A stretch of DNA of 64,000 nt, taken from the NCBI GenBank assembly GCA_035455925.1, contig DATIEE010000031.1, positions 30,951 to 94,950 on the forward strand, given 5' to 3'. Each line of letters starts with the position of its first letter. Positions within the stretch are counted from its first letter, which is position 1. Under the pieces are notes generated by a model. The model made no database searches, was not told where the DNA came from, and saw only the letters and a list, made by a program, of their open reading frames with translations. This stretch comes from Candidatus Babeliales bacterium. GTDB lineage: Bacteria > Babelota > Babeliae > Babelales > Vermiphilaceae. Below are positions 55,500-64,000 of this stretch, piece by piece. Made by a program: the position numbers and the translations under genes.

Positions 55500-56104
55500 T
55501 GACAGTAAAAAAAAATCTTTTATTCTTATTAATAGTAAGTGTTTGTATTTCTGCTAATGTAAGCTGTATGGATAACTCTAATCAAAATAATGATCAAAAT
55601 AATCTTGGGTCGCAACCCGAAAATAAAGCGAATGATCCTGATCTTCAAGCAAAAATAGATCTTCTTAATAAAAAAAATGATTTCTATGACAATCAAATTA
55701 AAAACAATACCTTAAGATACGAACTTGAAGAAAAAAATAATTCTAGCACCCAAATTGCAAAAGCTGCCACCATACAAGTGTTAACTCAAGTTGCGGGTAA
55801 AAAAATTGATCAAGGAATAGATTATGGTATTGATTGGTTTACAGGAGATTTAGAAAAAAGAAAACAACAGGAGCTTGAAATTCAAAATAATCTTAAAATA
55901 AAAGAACAAAAAGAATTAAAACTTCTTGACGATCAACATAAAAAATCAACAAAAGAAGAGAAGCTTCTTGATATAAGAGCAGTCAGAGAACAAATAGACT
56001 CCTTAATCCTCGGATGTCAAGCATTCGATTCAGATCAAGATAACTGCGAAAAAACCTTTAAAGATCTCTATGCAGAAATAGAAGCTATAAAAAAACGAAA
56101 ATAA
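55499..56104 (+). CDS. exported coiled-coil protein
   Basis: 201 residues. The start overlaps the previous stop (TAATG). The signal peptide ends near NVSCM. The mature protein is Asn/Gln/Lys-rich with coiled-coil regions at about 50-80 and 120-165 and paired Cys near the end (GCQAF and DNCEKTF). The plan resembles that of the protein at 46784. I recognise no family. It is convergent with ruvA. Confidence 0.5.
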   Translation: MTVKKNLLFLLIVSVCISANVSCMDNSNQNNDQNNLGSQPENKANDPDLQAKIDLLNKKNDFYDNQIKNNTLRYELEEKNNSSTQIAKAATIQVLTQVAGKKIDQGIDYGIDWFTGDLEKRKQQELEIQNNLKIKEQKELKLLDDQHKKSTKEEKLLDIRAVREQIDSLILGCQAFDSDQDNCEKTFKDLYAEIEAIKKRK

Positions 56105-56118
56105 AGTCATTTTTTAAA

Positions 56119-56721
56119 TTATAATTGTTTAGATAGATAAGATAGAGCTTGACGCAATAAAACATCAAACGCTATCTTATCTATTTTTGTACTTTTTCTT
56201 AAATAATCCATCGCACGCCCAATTTCCATCCGAGAATAATTTAATGACTGTAAGGCCAATGAAACATCATGAAAATGTGATGCGTCTTGCATTTCATTAA
56301 CATCCACAGAACCTGATTCTATCAGCGTTGCTACTTTATGTTTTAATTGCACAATAATTTGTTCTGCCTTTTTTTTGCCGATACCATTTACTTTATTCAA
56401 CATCTGATCATCACCAGTTGAAATAGCATGCAAAAATTTCTGAGCTCCTAAATCAGCTAAAATTGCTAATGCTATTTTAGGACCAATACCAGAACAACTA
56501 ATGATAATGCGAAAAACAGAACGTTCCAGTGGCAGCATAAAACCAAAAAGGGTTGGGCCGTTTTCCGCATTCCAATGAAAATAGCTATAAACCTTAATTG
56601 GAATACTTTTTTCGAATGATTGTGCTGTTGCTACGTGCAGTGTAATACCCATCATACCTAACTCAAGAATGATTTCTTGATCCTGAAATTCATTTACTAT
56701 TCCTACAAAATAATCAACCAT
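56119..56721 (-). CDS. ruvA: RuvA, Holliday-junction binding subunit
   Basis: 200 residues from the ATG at 56721, three codons inside the longest frame: AGGAG runs directly into the first ATG, while this one has better spacing and gives the usual start MVDYFVGIV. An OB-fold N-terminus is followed by two helix-hairpin-helix motifs, SCSGIGPKIALAIL (about 80-93) and VNGIGKKKAEQIIVQL (about 115-130), and a C-terminal three-helix domain that contacts RuvB. ruvB and ruvC are not adjacent. Confidence 0.92.
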   Translation of the reverse strand: MVDYFVGIVNEFQDQEIILELGMMGITLHVATAQSFEKSIPIKVYSYFHWNAENGPTLFGFMLPLERSVFRIIISCSGIGPKIALAILADLGAQKFLHAISTGDDQMLNKVNGIGKKKAEQIIVQLKHKVATLIESGSVDVNEMQDASHFHDVSLALQSLNYSRMEIGRAMDYLRKSTKIDKIAFDVLLRQALSYLSKQL

Positions 56722-56833
56722 ATCCTTCATCTCCTGAAATAATTAAAGTAATATCTATTTTCTATTGACAAAAACTACATTCATGCTACTTTATCATTGT
56801 ACTCTTTTATTTATTAAAGAGATAAATCTTTAA

Positions 56834-56909
56834 GCGAGAATAGCTCAGTTGGTAGAGCGTTGCCTTGCCAAGGCAAAGGTCGCGGGTTCGAATCCCGTTT
56901 CTCGCTCCA
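56834..56909 (+). tRNA. tRNA-Gly (anticodon GCC)
   Basis: A full cloverleaf: acceptor GCGAGAA/TTCTCGC, D-arm GCTC..GAGC, anticodon stem TTGCC/GGCAA around loop TTGCCAA, and T-arm GCGGG..TTCGAAT..CCCGT (one G-T pair). The loop gives anticodon GCC. The discriminator base is T (56906), and CCA is encoded at 56907-56909. Confidence 0.97.
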
Positions 56910-56955
56910 AAATTTTCCTTTTTTATAATTGTTTATCTTCACACAGGACCATTTC

Positions 56956-57678
56956 ATGAAATCTATCATCGAACAAGCATCATCAATAATAAAAGCCATT
57001 GAAAAGGCATGGGATCAAGCAGGAAGTCCAAAAGAATTTTCAATCAAAATTTTTGAAAAAGAAGAAAGAAATTTTTTTGGAATGACAACAAAACCTGCAA
57101 AAATAGGTATTTTTTTTACTGATAAACCAGTTATACATGAAAAATCTTCATTGCCAAAAGCGCGCCAAGAGATAAAAGAATGTCGTCCTGAAATTCGTGA
57201 AATTAAACAAAAAACTACTCCAGCAGAACAAGCGTCAAAAAGTCAACCGCATCATGAGAACAATAACAATAAACAACTAGAGCAACAAGCACGTTCTGTA
57301 GTTACTGCAAAGCAAACACAATTACACACTATTACACCATCAGCCGCAAATAAAATAGCCGAAAAACCAAAAACTGCAGCTACTCCCCATCAAGAAAAAT
57401 CGCCTCGTGTACCTTCTACATGGAATGACACAATGGTTAATGCTGCACAAAATTGGCTTAAGCATGTCTTGGTGCTTATGAAAATGGAATCAGTTACTTT
57501 CAATTCAGAAATTGCTGGTAAAAATTTAAAATTTACCTTTAATGTACCATTAATCACTGATCCAACGCATGAAAAACAGTTGTTTCGGAGCTTAGCTCAC
57601 CTTATTACATCATCCTTGCGCAACCAATACAAACAAGAAATTAAAGACCTTAAAGTTGTTTTAATTCGTCCTGAGTAG
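56956..57678 (+). CDS. Jag-like RNA-binding protein lacking R3H
   Basis: 240 residues from the ATG at 56956 (AGGA seven bases upstream). The first 55 residues match Jag_N: SSIIKAIEKAWDQAGSPKEFSIKIFEKEERNFFGMTTKPAKI. A Pro/Lys/Gln-rich linker (60-155) is followed by a KH-like fold (about 155-240), but the GxxG loop of KH domains is replaced by DPTHEKQ and no R3H domain follows. Jag (SpoIIIJ-associated) proteins usually have Jag_N, KH and R3H. It is upstream of mnmE by seven bases, in the yidC-jag-mnmE context seen in many bacteria. Confidence 0.75.
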   Translation: MKSIIEQASSIIKAIEKAWDQAGSPKEFSIKIFEKEERNFFGMTTKPAKIGIFFTDKPVIHEKSSLPKARQEIKECRPEIREIKQKTTPAEQASKSQPHHENNNNKQLEQQARSVVTAKQTQLHTITPSAANKIAEKPKTAATPHQEKSPRVPSTWNDTMVNAAQNWLKHVLVLMKMESVTFNSEIAGKNLKFTFNVPLITDPTHEKQLFRSLAHLITSSLRNQYKQEIKDLKVVLIRPE

Positions 57679-57684
57679 CGTGTT

Positions 57685-59064
57685 ATGCTATACAGTACTT
57701 TTAATGACACGATCATCGCTCAATGTACACCGCACGGAAGTGGAGCTATTGCTTTATTGCGTCTTTCTGGCCATACAGTGTTTGCTATTGTTGATCTGAT
57801 AAGCAAACTTCCTGGAAATAAAAAAATAAGCTCTCAGGCAACACATACTATTCATTATGGGTGGATCATTGATGAAGAAGGCGTACATATTGATCAAGTG
57901 CTTTTTTTATTGATGCGTGCTCCTCATACCTTTACCGGCGATGATACGATAGAAATAACTTGCCACAACAATCCATTTATTATTCAAAATATTATTAGAA
58001 TTGCTATCAATGCGGGCGCGCGTACAGCTCAAGAAGGTGAATTTTCTCGTCGTGCAGTACTCAATAATAAAATTGATATTATCCAAGCTGAGGCTATCAA
58101 TGAACTCATTCACGCAAATACGCAACTGACGCTTAAACAGTCATTATCTCAACTAAAAGGTAGCTTTACTCAATGGGTTGCTTCTATAGAACAGCAACTT
58201 ATTAAAGCCTTGGCGTTATCAGAAGCAAGTTTTGAATTTCTTGATGAAGAGAATATGGAATTCAATCATGACATTAAAGAAATTATTACTACTATTCTAG
58301 AAACCGTTACGTACCTTAAAAAGAACTTCAACCAACAACAACACATTAGAAGTGGCATTCGAATCGCTCTTATTGGATCTGTTAATGCTGGCAAATCATC
58401 ATTGTTTAATGCACTACTTGACCAAGAACGTGCAATTGTAACTGATATTGCTGGTACAACACGAGATGCAATTGAAGCGGGATTATATAAAAACGGTAAC
58501 TATTGGACTATGATTGATACAGCTGGTCTTCGCACAACTGATGATATTATTGAGCAGATAGGTATAACTCGCTCACATCAAGAAGCGCATAAGGCTGATA
58601 TTATTCTTCTTGTATGTGATGGATCACAAAAAATTACTATTGTTGAAACAACTATTTATGAAGAGCTACTTATCCGATACAATGATAAAATTATCATTGT
58701 ATTTACTAAAGCAGATCTACCTCAACAACCACATCAATTATTATGCGATAAAATAGCATATGTCACCAGTATTGCCGATAAAGACAGTATTCATTCAGTT
58801 GAAAAAGCAATTCAGGAAAAAATTACTACGTTGTTCCAATCTATTGGGTCTCCTTTTTTACTTAATCAGCGGCACTATGCCAATATACTTTCTCTTGAAA
58901 GCAATTTAATGATCATAATAAATATGCTAACTGATACTACTGACTACGAACTTGTCTCATACCATCTTAATGATGCACTATCTTTATTATCAGAATTAAC
59001 CGGTAAAACAATAAGTGAAGCTGGTATGGATGCTGTGTTTCGTGAATTTTGTGTTGGAAAATAA
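57685..59064 (+). CDS. mnmE: MnmE, tRNA uridine-34 modification GTPase
   Basis: 459 residues. MnmE with MnmG installs carboxymethylaminomethyl groups on wobble uridine. The N-terminal tetrahydrofolate domain begins YSTFNDTIIAQCTPHGSGAI. The inserted G domain has G1 GSVNAGKSS (about 231-239), G2 DIAGTTRDAI, G3 DTAGLR and G4 FTKAD, and the C-terminus ends in the invariant FCVGK. All key parts are intact. It follows the Jag-like gene by seven bases; mnmG is not in the window. Confidence 0.96.
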   Translation: MLYSTFNDTIIAQCTPHGSGAIALLRLSGHTVFAIVDLISKLPGNKKISSQATHTIHYGWIIDEEGVHIDQVLFLLMRAPHTFTGDDTIEITCHNNPFIIQNIIRIAINAGARTAQEGEFSRRAVLNNKIDIIQAEAINELIHANTQLTLKQSLSQLKGSFTQWVASIEQQLIKALALSEASFEFLDEENMEFNHDIKEIITTILETVTYLKKNFNQQQHIRSGIRIALIGSVNAGKSSLFNALLDQERAIVTDIAGTTRDAIEAGLYKNGNYWTMIDTAGLRTTDDIIEQIGITRSHQEAHKADIILLVCDGSQKITIVETTIYEELLIRYNDKIIIVFTKADLPQQPHQLLCDKIAYVTSIADKDSIHSVEKAIQEKITTLFQSIGSPFLLNQRHYANILSLESNLMIIINMLTDTTDYELVSYHLNDALSLLSELTGKTISEAGMDAVFREFCVGK

Positions 59065-59161
59065 AATATTCAACAAGAAATTTTATAAAAACTGTTTAAT
59101 ATATGAATGTCTTCTTGTTATATTAAATCTAAACAAAGAATATAATAAAGGAAAGAATCAT

Positions 59162-59938
59162 ATGAATACTAAAATAATTTTTATATCACTGTTATTTACA
59201 TTAAATGTATATATAGTACGTACCGATGAACTGCAAGTTTCTCCTGAACTTCAAATCCTTCCATGTAATTATAAATCTGCTTCAGTATTGCCTACATTTA
59301 CTCACAGAAACATAAAATACGCAATTCTCAGCAGAGAGGCATATGGCATAACTAAAAGATATAAATATGATGATTTTAGTGGTGGCCGAGATAAGGGTGA
59401 AATAAATCCTTTAGATACTGCTTCACGAGAATTTCTCGAAGAAGGTATTTTACAAGAAGCATTAGGCTGGAACTTTGAGAATACAAAAACTTTTGTTAAT
59501 GAAAACAGCTGGGCAGTAATTTCATATTCAAAAGAAAAAAACAAATTATATGCAAAAAATAATTCTATCAAAAATGTTACCTATATCGTTAATTTTAATC
59601 AGCATAAAACTGATTTATTTAATAATTTTTATGATGCCCGCAACAAAGAAAAAGCTCGTTATGATAAACATCGTATTGCAAAAAGACATCGTCATACAAC
59701 AGAAAAAGATAGAATTGCAAAAGTACGTTGGAGTGATTTAAAGAACGCAATAATAAATCAAAAACATAGACAGGACCCTGTCTATGTATGCGCTCAAATC
59801 ATGGATCCACTATCACGACTTTTTTATAAAAGATTAATTACTTTACGACCTTTTTTAGTTATAAAATTACGTCCTTTTTTTCTAGATCAACCCTATGAAG
59901 AAGGGGAAAATGAGAAAATTAGGCATTATAGTGAATAA
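59162..59938 (+). CDS. exported Nudix-like protein
   Basis: 258 residues from the ATG at 59162, with AAAGGA upstream; a longer frame would begin inside mnmE. A signal peptide (ends near YIVRT) precedes a Nudix-like region at about 35-75: SGGRDKGEINPLDTASREFLEEGIL. The core REFLEEG is kept, but the spacing is GX4EX8RE rather than GX5EX7RE, and one residue before the final Gly is missing. The remaining 180 residues are basic and not recognised. Nudix enzymes cut nucleoside diphosphates such as ADP-ribose or UDP-sugars. It overlaps the next gene. Confidence 0.6.
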   Translation: MNTKIIFISLLFTLNVYIVRTDELQVSPELQILPCNYKSASVLPTFTHRNIKYAILSREAYGITKRYKYDDFSGGRDKGEINPLDTASREFLEEGILQEALGWNFENTKTFVNENSWAVISYSKEKNKLYAKNNSIKNVTYIVNFNQHKTDLFNNFYDARNKEKARYDKHRIAKRHRHTTEKDRIAKVRWSDLKNAIINQKHRQDPVYVCAQIMDPLSRLFYKRLITLRPFLVIKLRPFFLDQPYEEGENEKIRHYSE

Positions 59939-61073
59939 AAAAGTTCTTATTTTCACAAGCTGTGGCGGAGGGGGACATACTACAGCAAGTTCTGCCATTG
60001 AAACTTACTTAAAAAATAACTATCAAGCTCAATCCATCAATGTTTTTGATGAGATACTCCATCATCTTGATATTTTTTCTATCATAACGCTACATACATA
60101 TTCTGGTGAACAGCTATATAATCTACTCATAATAAAAAAACGTTTTCGTTTACTTTGTTGGTTCTATTCATTTGGAAAATGGTATATAAACATGAGAAGA
60201 AAAAGTATATATAATTTGCTCTATAGCTATTGCATTACAACTAAGCCTGATCTTATAATTTCAGTCATTCCTATTCTCAACTACATTATTCTTGATGTTG
60301 TACAAGAATTAAATATTCCTTTTTTACTTATACCAACAGATTTAGATGTTACGACATTTATTAATAAAATTACACAACCTACCTATCAACACTTTTATAT
60401 TGGACTTATGTTTGATGATGAACAAATAATGCTTCCTCTAACAAATGCTTTGATACCAAAAAAACAGTGCTTTATTATTGGTGCGCCGCTACACATAGAC
60501 TTTTTTAAACCAAAAAGCAAAATTGAGCTAAAGCACCACTACACTATTGCAAGCAACAAGCCTGTTATAATGATTCTTATGGGATCTCATGGGTCAAATG
60601 ATATAGAAAAGAATATAACTCAGCTTATCAAAATATCCATTCCTATTCACCTTATTGTATGCATAGGAAAAAATAAACACAGTAAACAGATAATAGATGA
60701 TTTATCTCTACCAGAGAATATTTCAGTATCAATTATTGAATTCACTGAACGTATAATAGATTACATGATTATGGCAGATATTCTTATATCAAAAGCAGGT
60801 AGCATGAGCCTTTGTGAAGCTCTTTACACAGATCTTCCTATATTACTTGACGCAACAACGTATCCACTACTTCCCTGGGAAAAGTTTAATCATATTTTTG
60901 TTAAAAAACATCACATGGGTGATCAAATCAAAGATTATACTCAAATCACATCTAAGGTATCATTTCTAATAAAACAGCAACAGGAACTATTAAGCTATAA
61001 AAAAAACATAAAAAAATTACAAAAAAAGAACTGCCAAGAAGAATTATTATCCTTAATTCAAAAAATAATATAA
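59910..61073 (+). CDS. GT28 glycosyltransferase, MurG/diacylglycerol-glucosyltransferase type
   Basis: 387 residues from the ATG at 59910 (AAGGGG is only three bases away; the ATG at 59895 has no SD, and the GTG at 59931 has a weak AGG). It is a GT-B fold with the MGDG-synthase-type start VLIFTSCGGGGHTTASSAIE, the PTDLD of the acceptor domain, LMGSHGSNDIE, and MADILISKAGSMSLCEAL, the donor site. Members add a UDP-sugar to diacylglycerol or lipid I. The GGGGHTTA start matches the glycolipid synthases better than MurG. No signal peptide. It may supply membrane glycolipid. Confidence 0.8.
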   Translation: MRKLGIIVNKKVLIFTSCGGGGHTTASSAIETYLKNNYQAQSINVFDEILHHLDIFSIITLHTYSGEQLYNLLIIKKRFRLLCWFYSFGKWYINMRRKSIYNLLYSYCITTKPDLIISVIPILNYIILDVVQELNIPFLLIPTDLDVTTFINKITQPTYQHFYIGLMFDDEQIMLPLTNALIPKKQCFIIGAPLHIDFFKPKSKIELKHHYTIASNKPVIMILMGSHGSNDIEKNITQLIKISIPIHLIVCIGKNKHSKQIIDDLSLPENISVSIIEFTERIIDYMIMADILISKAGSMSLCEALYTDLPILLDATTYPLLPWEKFNHIFVKKHHMGDQIKDYTQITSKVSFLIKQQQELLSYKKNIKKLQKKNCQEELLSLIQKII

Positions 61074-61077
61074 AAAA

Positions 61078-61119
61078 GAGTAATCCATATATTTGAAATT
61101 TCAAATATATGGATTACTC
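61078..61119. terminator. bidirectional terminator, 42-base perfect palindrome
   Basis: GAGTAATCCATATATTTGAAA and its exact complement make a loop-free palindrome flanked by an A-run on the left and a T-run on the right. It sits between the convergent GT28 and Pal-like genes. Confidence 0.9.
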
Positions 61120-61146
61120 TCTTTTTATTTTATATCTAAAACAATT

Positions 61147-61863
61147 TTATGTATAAATTACGCGTACTTCAACACGACGGTTTGGTGCACGATCTTCACG
61201 TGATCCGTTAATAGCTTTACCATCTCGAGCAATTGGACATTCCTGGCCACGACCAACTACCTTGATAGTACTTCTATCTACACCAGCAGCAACAAAGAAA
61301 TCAGCTACATTTTTTGCACGCTTTTCTGATAATGCCAAGTTATATGCAGGAGCACCTTCTTGGCATGCATGACCCTCAATAACAATCGTTGGTTGAGCTG
61401 CGCTGCCAGATTCAGCAACTAACTGTTTAACTTGTTCTATATTATAATTCATTGTCTCTTTTTGATCAGGTTTAATACCATAATGATTGAATGAGAAATA
61501 AAGTTTTTTAAATTCGTCATCGGTTTGAGCGTCTATCCACGCATATTCTGCTGAATCATCCATTATATCTTCATCAATCTCATCTTCATATTCATCCATA
61601 GGCGTATCTAATTCATTAATATCAAAGCTGTCAAGATCTGCGAGTTCTTCGTCTGATAAATCCGTATCATCATTCTCTAATAAGTCATCTAAATCGTCCA
61701 TGTCCTCACCATCAAAGCTCTCTAAATCATTAACATTACCATCTGTTTGCATGTATCTTTCAACATCATTTTTTCGTACTGGTTTTGCTGATTCTTTTTT
61801 TCTTCCAAAGCAACCAGGTAAACTTACAATTAATGCAATAGCCAAAATGGAAATTTTTTTCAT
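61147..61863 (-). CDS. Pal-like OmpA-domain lipoprotein
   Basis: 238 residues. The signal peptide ends in lipobox LPGC (Cys18). A very acidic stretch of Asp/Glu repeats (about 45-105) precedes the OmpA peptidoglycan-binding domain at 118-238: LYFSFNHYGI, IVIEGHACQEG (usual GHTDERG), SEKRAKNVADFFVAAGV, and NRRVEVRV at the end. Pal tethers the outer membrane to peptidoglycan and works with Tol proteins in division. The Asp of GHTD is Ala-Cys here. An outer membrane is implied. It is divergent from rng. Confidence 0.87.
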   Translation of the reverse strand: MKKISILAIALIVSLPGCFGRKKESAKPVRKNDVERYMQTDGNVNDLESFDGEDMDDLDDLLENDDTDLSDEELADLDSFDINELDTPMDEYEDEIDEDIMDDSAEYAWIDAQTDDEFKKLYFSFNHYGIKPDQKETMNYNIEQVKQLVAESGSAAQPTIVIEGHACQEGAPAYNLALSEKRAKNVADFFVAAGVDRSTIKVVGRGQECPIARDGKAINGSREDRAPNRRVEVRVIYT

Positions 61864-62041
61864 CAGAATATCCTTAAAAAAACAGATTTTACTTCAATTT
61901 ACTCAATGCTGATCAAAATCTAACACATTTTTAACCATTTTTCTACCCAATATTGCACATAATCTATATATTAAATAAAAAGAGCCTAGTACATTATGGA
62001 AAATGAATAAAAAATAGTATAAATCTCTACTCAGTTACATT

Positions 62042-63553
62042 ATGAAAAAAATTATTATCAACGATAATTCGTGGCAAATACGCATAGCTATTATTACTAA
62101 TGGTAAGCTGCAAAATATTTATTTTTCGGCTCCTACCCATGAAGTTCTTGAACGTGCATACTTTAAAGGACTAGTAACCAAAGTTCTTCCCGGTATTCAA
62201 ACCGCCTTTATTGAGTTTGGTCAACAAAAAGCAGGCTTTCTTCATATTTCAGAAATTGACAGAGAGCTCGCTATGCAAAAAATAAGTATACATCTTGAAG
62301 ACGATGAAGAAGAACAGCCTAAAATAGAAAAAAAAATAACTCAAAAACGAGATATCAGTAAAATCTTAAAAGAAAACGAACCAATTCTTGTGCAGGTTAG
62401 TAAAGAACCTGTCCATGAGAAAGGAGCAAAGCTTACCACCTGCTTTACTCTTCCTGGTAGATTTATTGTTCTTATGCCCAATATTCCTCGTATTGGAGTT
62501 TCAAAAAAAATTGAAAATCGTGACGAGCGAACTCGTTTAAAAAATATTGTTCGTGAGCGTTTACCCGAAGGTATGGGAGCAATTATTAGAACAACTTCTG
62601 ATGGTTGCGCAGAGAAAGACCTTATAAATGATTTAACATATCTTGTACAAGAATGGCATAGTATAGAAAAAAGATTTGCAAGCGCAAAGCCTACAGAAAA
62701 GATTTATGAAGACTTACCACTCGTGTTACAAATTATTCGTGATCACTTAGATAGCAGCATAGAGGCAATTATTACTGATTCTACAAAAAGTCAGAATGAG
62801 TTATATAAATTCGCTAAAAACATTGCTCCTGAGTTTGCTCATGTTATTCAATCGTACAATGATACTATTAATATATTTTCAGCATTTGGTATTGAAAAAC
62901 AGATTGAACAAGCTCTCAAGAAAAAAGTGTCTCTTAAGTCTGGTGGTTCTATTATCATTGAATCAACAGAAGCGATGACGGTTATTGATGTTAATACGGG
63001 AAGATTTATCGGCAAAACGAATCTTGAAGAAACAATTTTAAAGACAAATCTTGAAGCTGCTGAAGAAATTGTTCAACAGCTTAAATTACGTAACATAGGC
63101 GGGCTTATTGTTATTGATTTTATTGATATGGGAATAATTGCCAATCGCCAAAAAGTTTTTAGTTTTTTTGAAAAAATACTGAAGGAACGTGATAAGTTTC
63201 AATCTGTAGTACTAAAGATATCAGAATTTGGTTTAGTCCAAATGACGCGTAAGCGTTCAGGAAAAACACTTGTTCAAGAACTAACTACGGATTGTCCAAC
63301 ATGTCATGGATTAGGATTTATTAAATCGTATCAAACGGAAAGTTATGCAATACTTCGCGCGGTTAAAGATGAGCTAAAAACTATTTCTCCAGGGAAAAAA
63401 ATTGGACTCCAGATCAATACCCAGGTTTTTAATTACATAACATCAGTTGAATATGATGCAATTTTGAAATTAGAAAACAGTTATAACATTAAAATTACCC
63501 TATTAAGCAACAAAGAACTTCCTGTTGATAAATACAAAATTGAAAAAAACTAA
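62042..63553 (+). CDS. rng: ribonuclease G/E
   Basis: 503 residues, the size of RNase G. An S1 domain (about 35-125) with GLVTKVLPGIQTAFIEFG and GFLHISEI contains a charged insertion (EDDEEEQPKIEKK). It is followed by the RNase-H-like and DNase-I-like core. The magnesium Asp residues lie in VIDVNTGRF (Asp near 316) and VIDFIDMG (near 359), and the zinc link in DCPTCHGLG near 418. It has no RNase E-type C-terminal scaffold. It cleaves structured RNA precursors. The stop is 55 bases before gatB. Confidence 0.93.
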   Translation: MKKIIINDNSWQIRIAIITNGKLQNIYFSAPTHEVLERAYFKGLVTKVLPGIQTAFIEFGQQKAGFLHISEIDRELAMQKISIHLEDDEEEQPKIEKKITQKRDISKILKENEPILVQVSKEPVHEKGAKLTTCFTLPGRFIVLMPNIPRIGVSKKIENRDERTRLKNIVRERLPEGMGAIIRTTSDGCAEKDLINDLTYLVQEWHSIEKRFASAKPTEKIYEDLPLVLQIIRDHLDSSIEAIITDSTKSQNELYKFAKNIAPEFAHVIQSYNDTINIFSAFGIEKQIEQALKKKVSLKSGGSIIIESTEAMTVIDVNTGRFIGKTNLEETILKTNLEAAEEIVQQLKLRNIGGLIVIDFIDMGIIANRQKVFSFFEKILKERDKFQSVVLKISEFGLVQMTRKRSGKTLVQELTTDCPTCHGLGFIKSYQTESYAILRAVKDELKTISPGKKIGLQINTQVFNYITSVEYDAILKLENSYNIKITLLSNKELPVDKYKIEKN

Positions 63554-63608
63554 TATACTAATTTATAACATACTATCAGTCTATCAGTATCTTTCTAAGG
63601 ATTAACTT

Positions 63609-64000
63609 ATGACAAAATATACCTCTATACTTGATACATACCCAACATATGAAGCAAAAATTGGCATAGAAGTGCATGTGCAACTTACTACAAATACAAA
63701 GATATTTTGTTCCTGTCCCAATGCAATTAGCCAAGACCCTAATATACATATATGTCCTATTTGTGCTGGTTATCCTGGTACAATGCCGATGCTAAATAAG
63801 AAAGTAATCGATTATGCAATTTTAGCAGGACTTGCAACTAATTGTACTATCAATAAAAAATCTACCTTTGATCGTAAACATTATTTTTATCCTGATTTAC
63901 CAAAAAACTTTCAAATTACTCAACAGGAAGAACCGATATGTATTGGTGGTTATGTAACCATTAGGCTTGAAGATGGCACTACAAAAGATATTAATTTAAT
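63609..64000 (+). CDS. gatB: GatB, Asp-/Glu-tRNA amidotransferase subunit B (3' truncated)
   Basis: 131 residues are visible up to the window edge; full GatB is about 480. AAGGA lies seven bases before the ATG at 63609. Diagnostic parts are YEAKIGIEVHVQL (19-31), the zinc site CSC...CPICAGYPGTMPMLN, and RKHYFYPDLPKNFQITQ, which forms the kinase pocket. GatB activates and transamidates mischarged Glu-tRNA(Gln) and Asp-tRNA(Asn) with GatA and GatC, so gatCA should be elsewhere or to the right. Confidence 0.95.
   Translation, partial: MTKYTSILDTYPTYEAKIGIEVHVQLTTNTKIFCSCPNAISQDPNIHICPICAGYPGTMPMLNKKVIDYAILAGLATNCTINKKSTFDRKHYFYPDLPKNFQITQQEEPICIGGYVTIRLEDGTTKDINL

Noticed and set aside
794..63562. 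TATACTAAT occurring at 794, 28741, 51287 and 63554 as a shared promoter motif
   Set aside because: Only the first has a -35 at proper spacing; in such AT-rich DNA four hits are not enough to claim a motif.
1..64000. CRISPR arrays, insertion sequences, phage genes or rRNA
   Set aside because: No regularly spaced repeats, transposase or integrase motifs, or rRNA signatures were seen anywhere in the window.
1..64000. TGA recoded as Trp or Gly
   Set aside because: Many intact genes end in TGA at the expected length and none needs it as a sense codon.

Overview
The window is one AT-rich stretch of a small bacterial chromosome. It is densely coding, uses ATG, GTG and TTG starts and normal TGA stops, and has Shine-Dalgarno (SD) sites of the AAGGA or GGAG kind. 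The content (a reduced set of housekeeping genes, a pseudopilus or type II secretion operon, and many genes with Sec signal peptides, several carrying eukaryote-like domains) best fits a host-associated lineage such as Candidatus Dependentiae (TM6). That placement is inference; no rRNA gene is present to fix it. Both ends cut genes: murG at the left and gatB at the right.

Left part (1-19.4 kb): the end of murG; a possible short promoter-to-terminator unit (771-985); an FAD oxidoreductase; a minus-strand operon gspF-G-H-I-J-K ending in an MCE (MlaD-like) lipid-transport protein with a barrel-like C-terminus; the RNase P RNA; a PASTA protein; a HAD hydrolase; an ABC-F ATPase; uppS; a LOG-family enzyme; and a tandem pair of exported paralogues.

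Middle (19.7-41 kb): an exported alpha/beta hydrolase, a carotenoid oxygenase followed by a frameshifted TetR pseudogene, a YVTN propeller, ndk, rpsA, leuS, an overlapping macrodomain-MNT-HEPN operon, a lipoprotein, an exported protein with a Skp1/BTB-like domain, pgi, tpiA and two similar signal-plus-tail membrane proteins.

Right part (41-64 kb): a sugar locus whose UDP-glucose dehydrogenase and three glycosyltransferase-like proteins all start with signal peptides; an FkbM methyltransferase; an ALG5-like glycosyltransferase; a pair of exported HExxH metallopeptidase-like proteins; valS, ybeY, an exported J-domain-like protein, ruvA, tRNA-Gly, jag-like, mnmE, an exported Nudix-like protein, a GT28 glycosyltransferase, a Pal-type lipoprotein, rng and gatB.

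The strongest theme is export of enzymes whose substrates (UDP-sugars, ADP-ribose-type nucleotides) are normally cytosolic. Together with the pseudopilus operon and the Skp1/BTB-like and J-like proteins, this suggests that many products of the window act outside the bacterium, perhaps on a protist host. Localisation is inferred from signal peptides read by eye.
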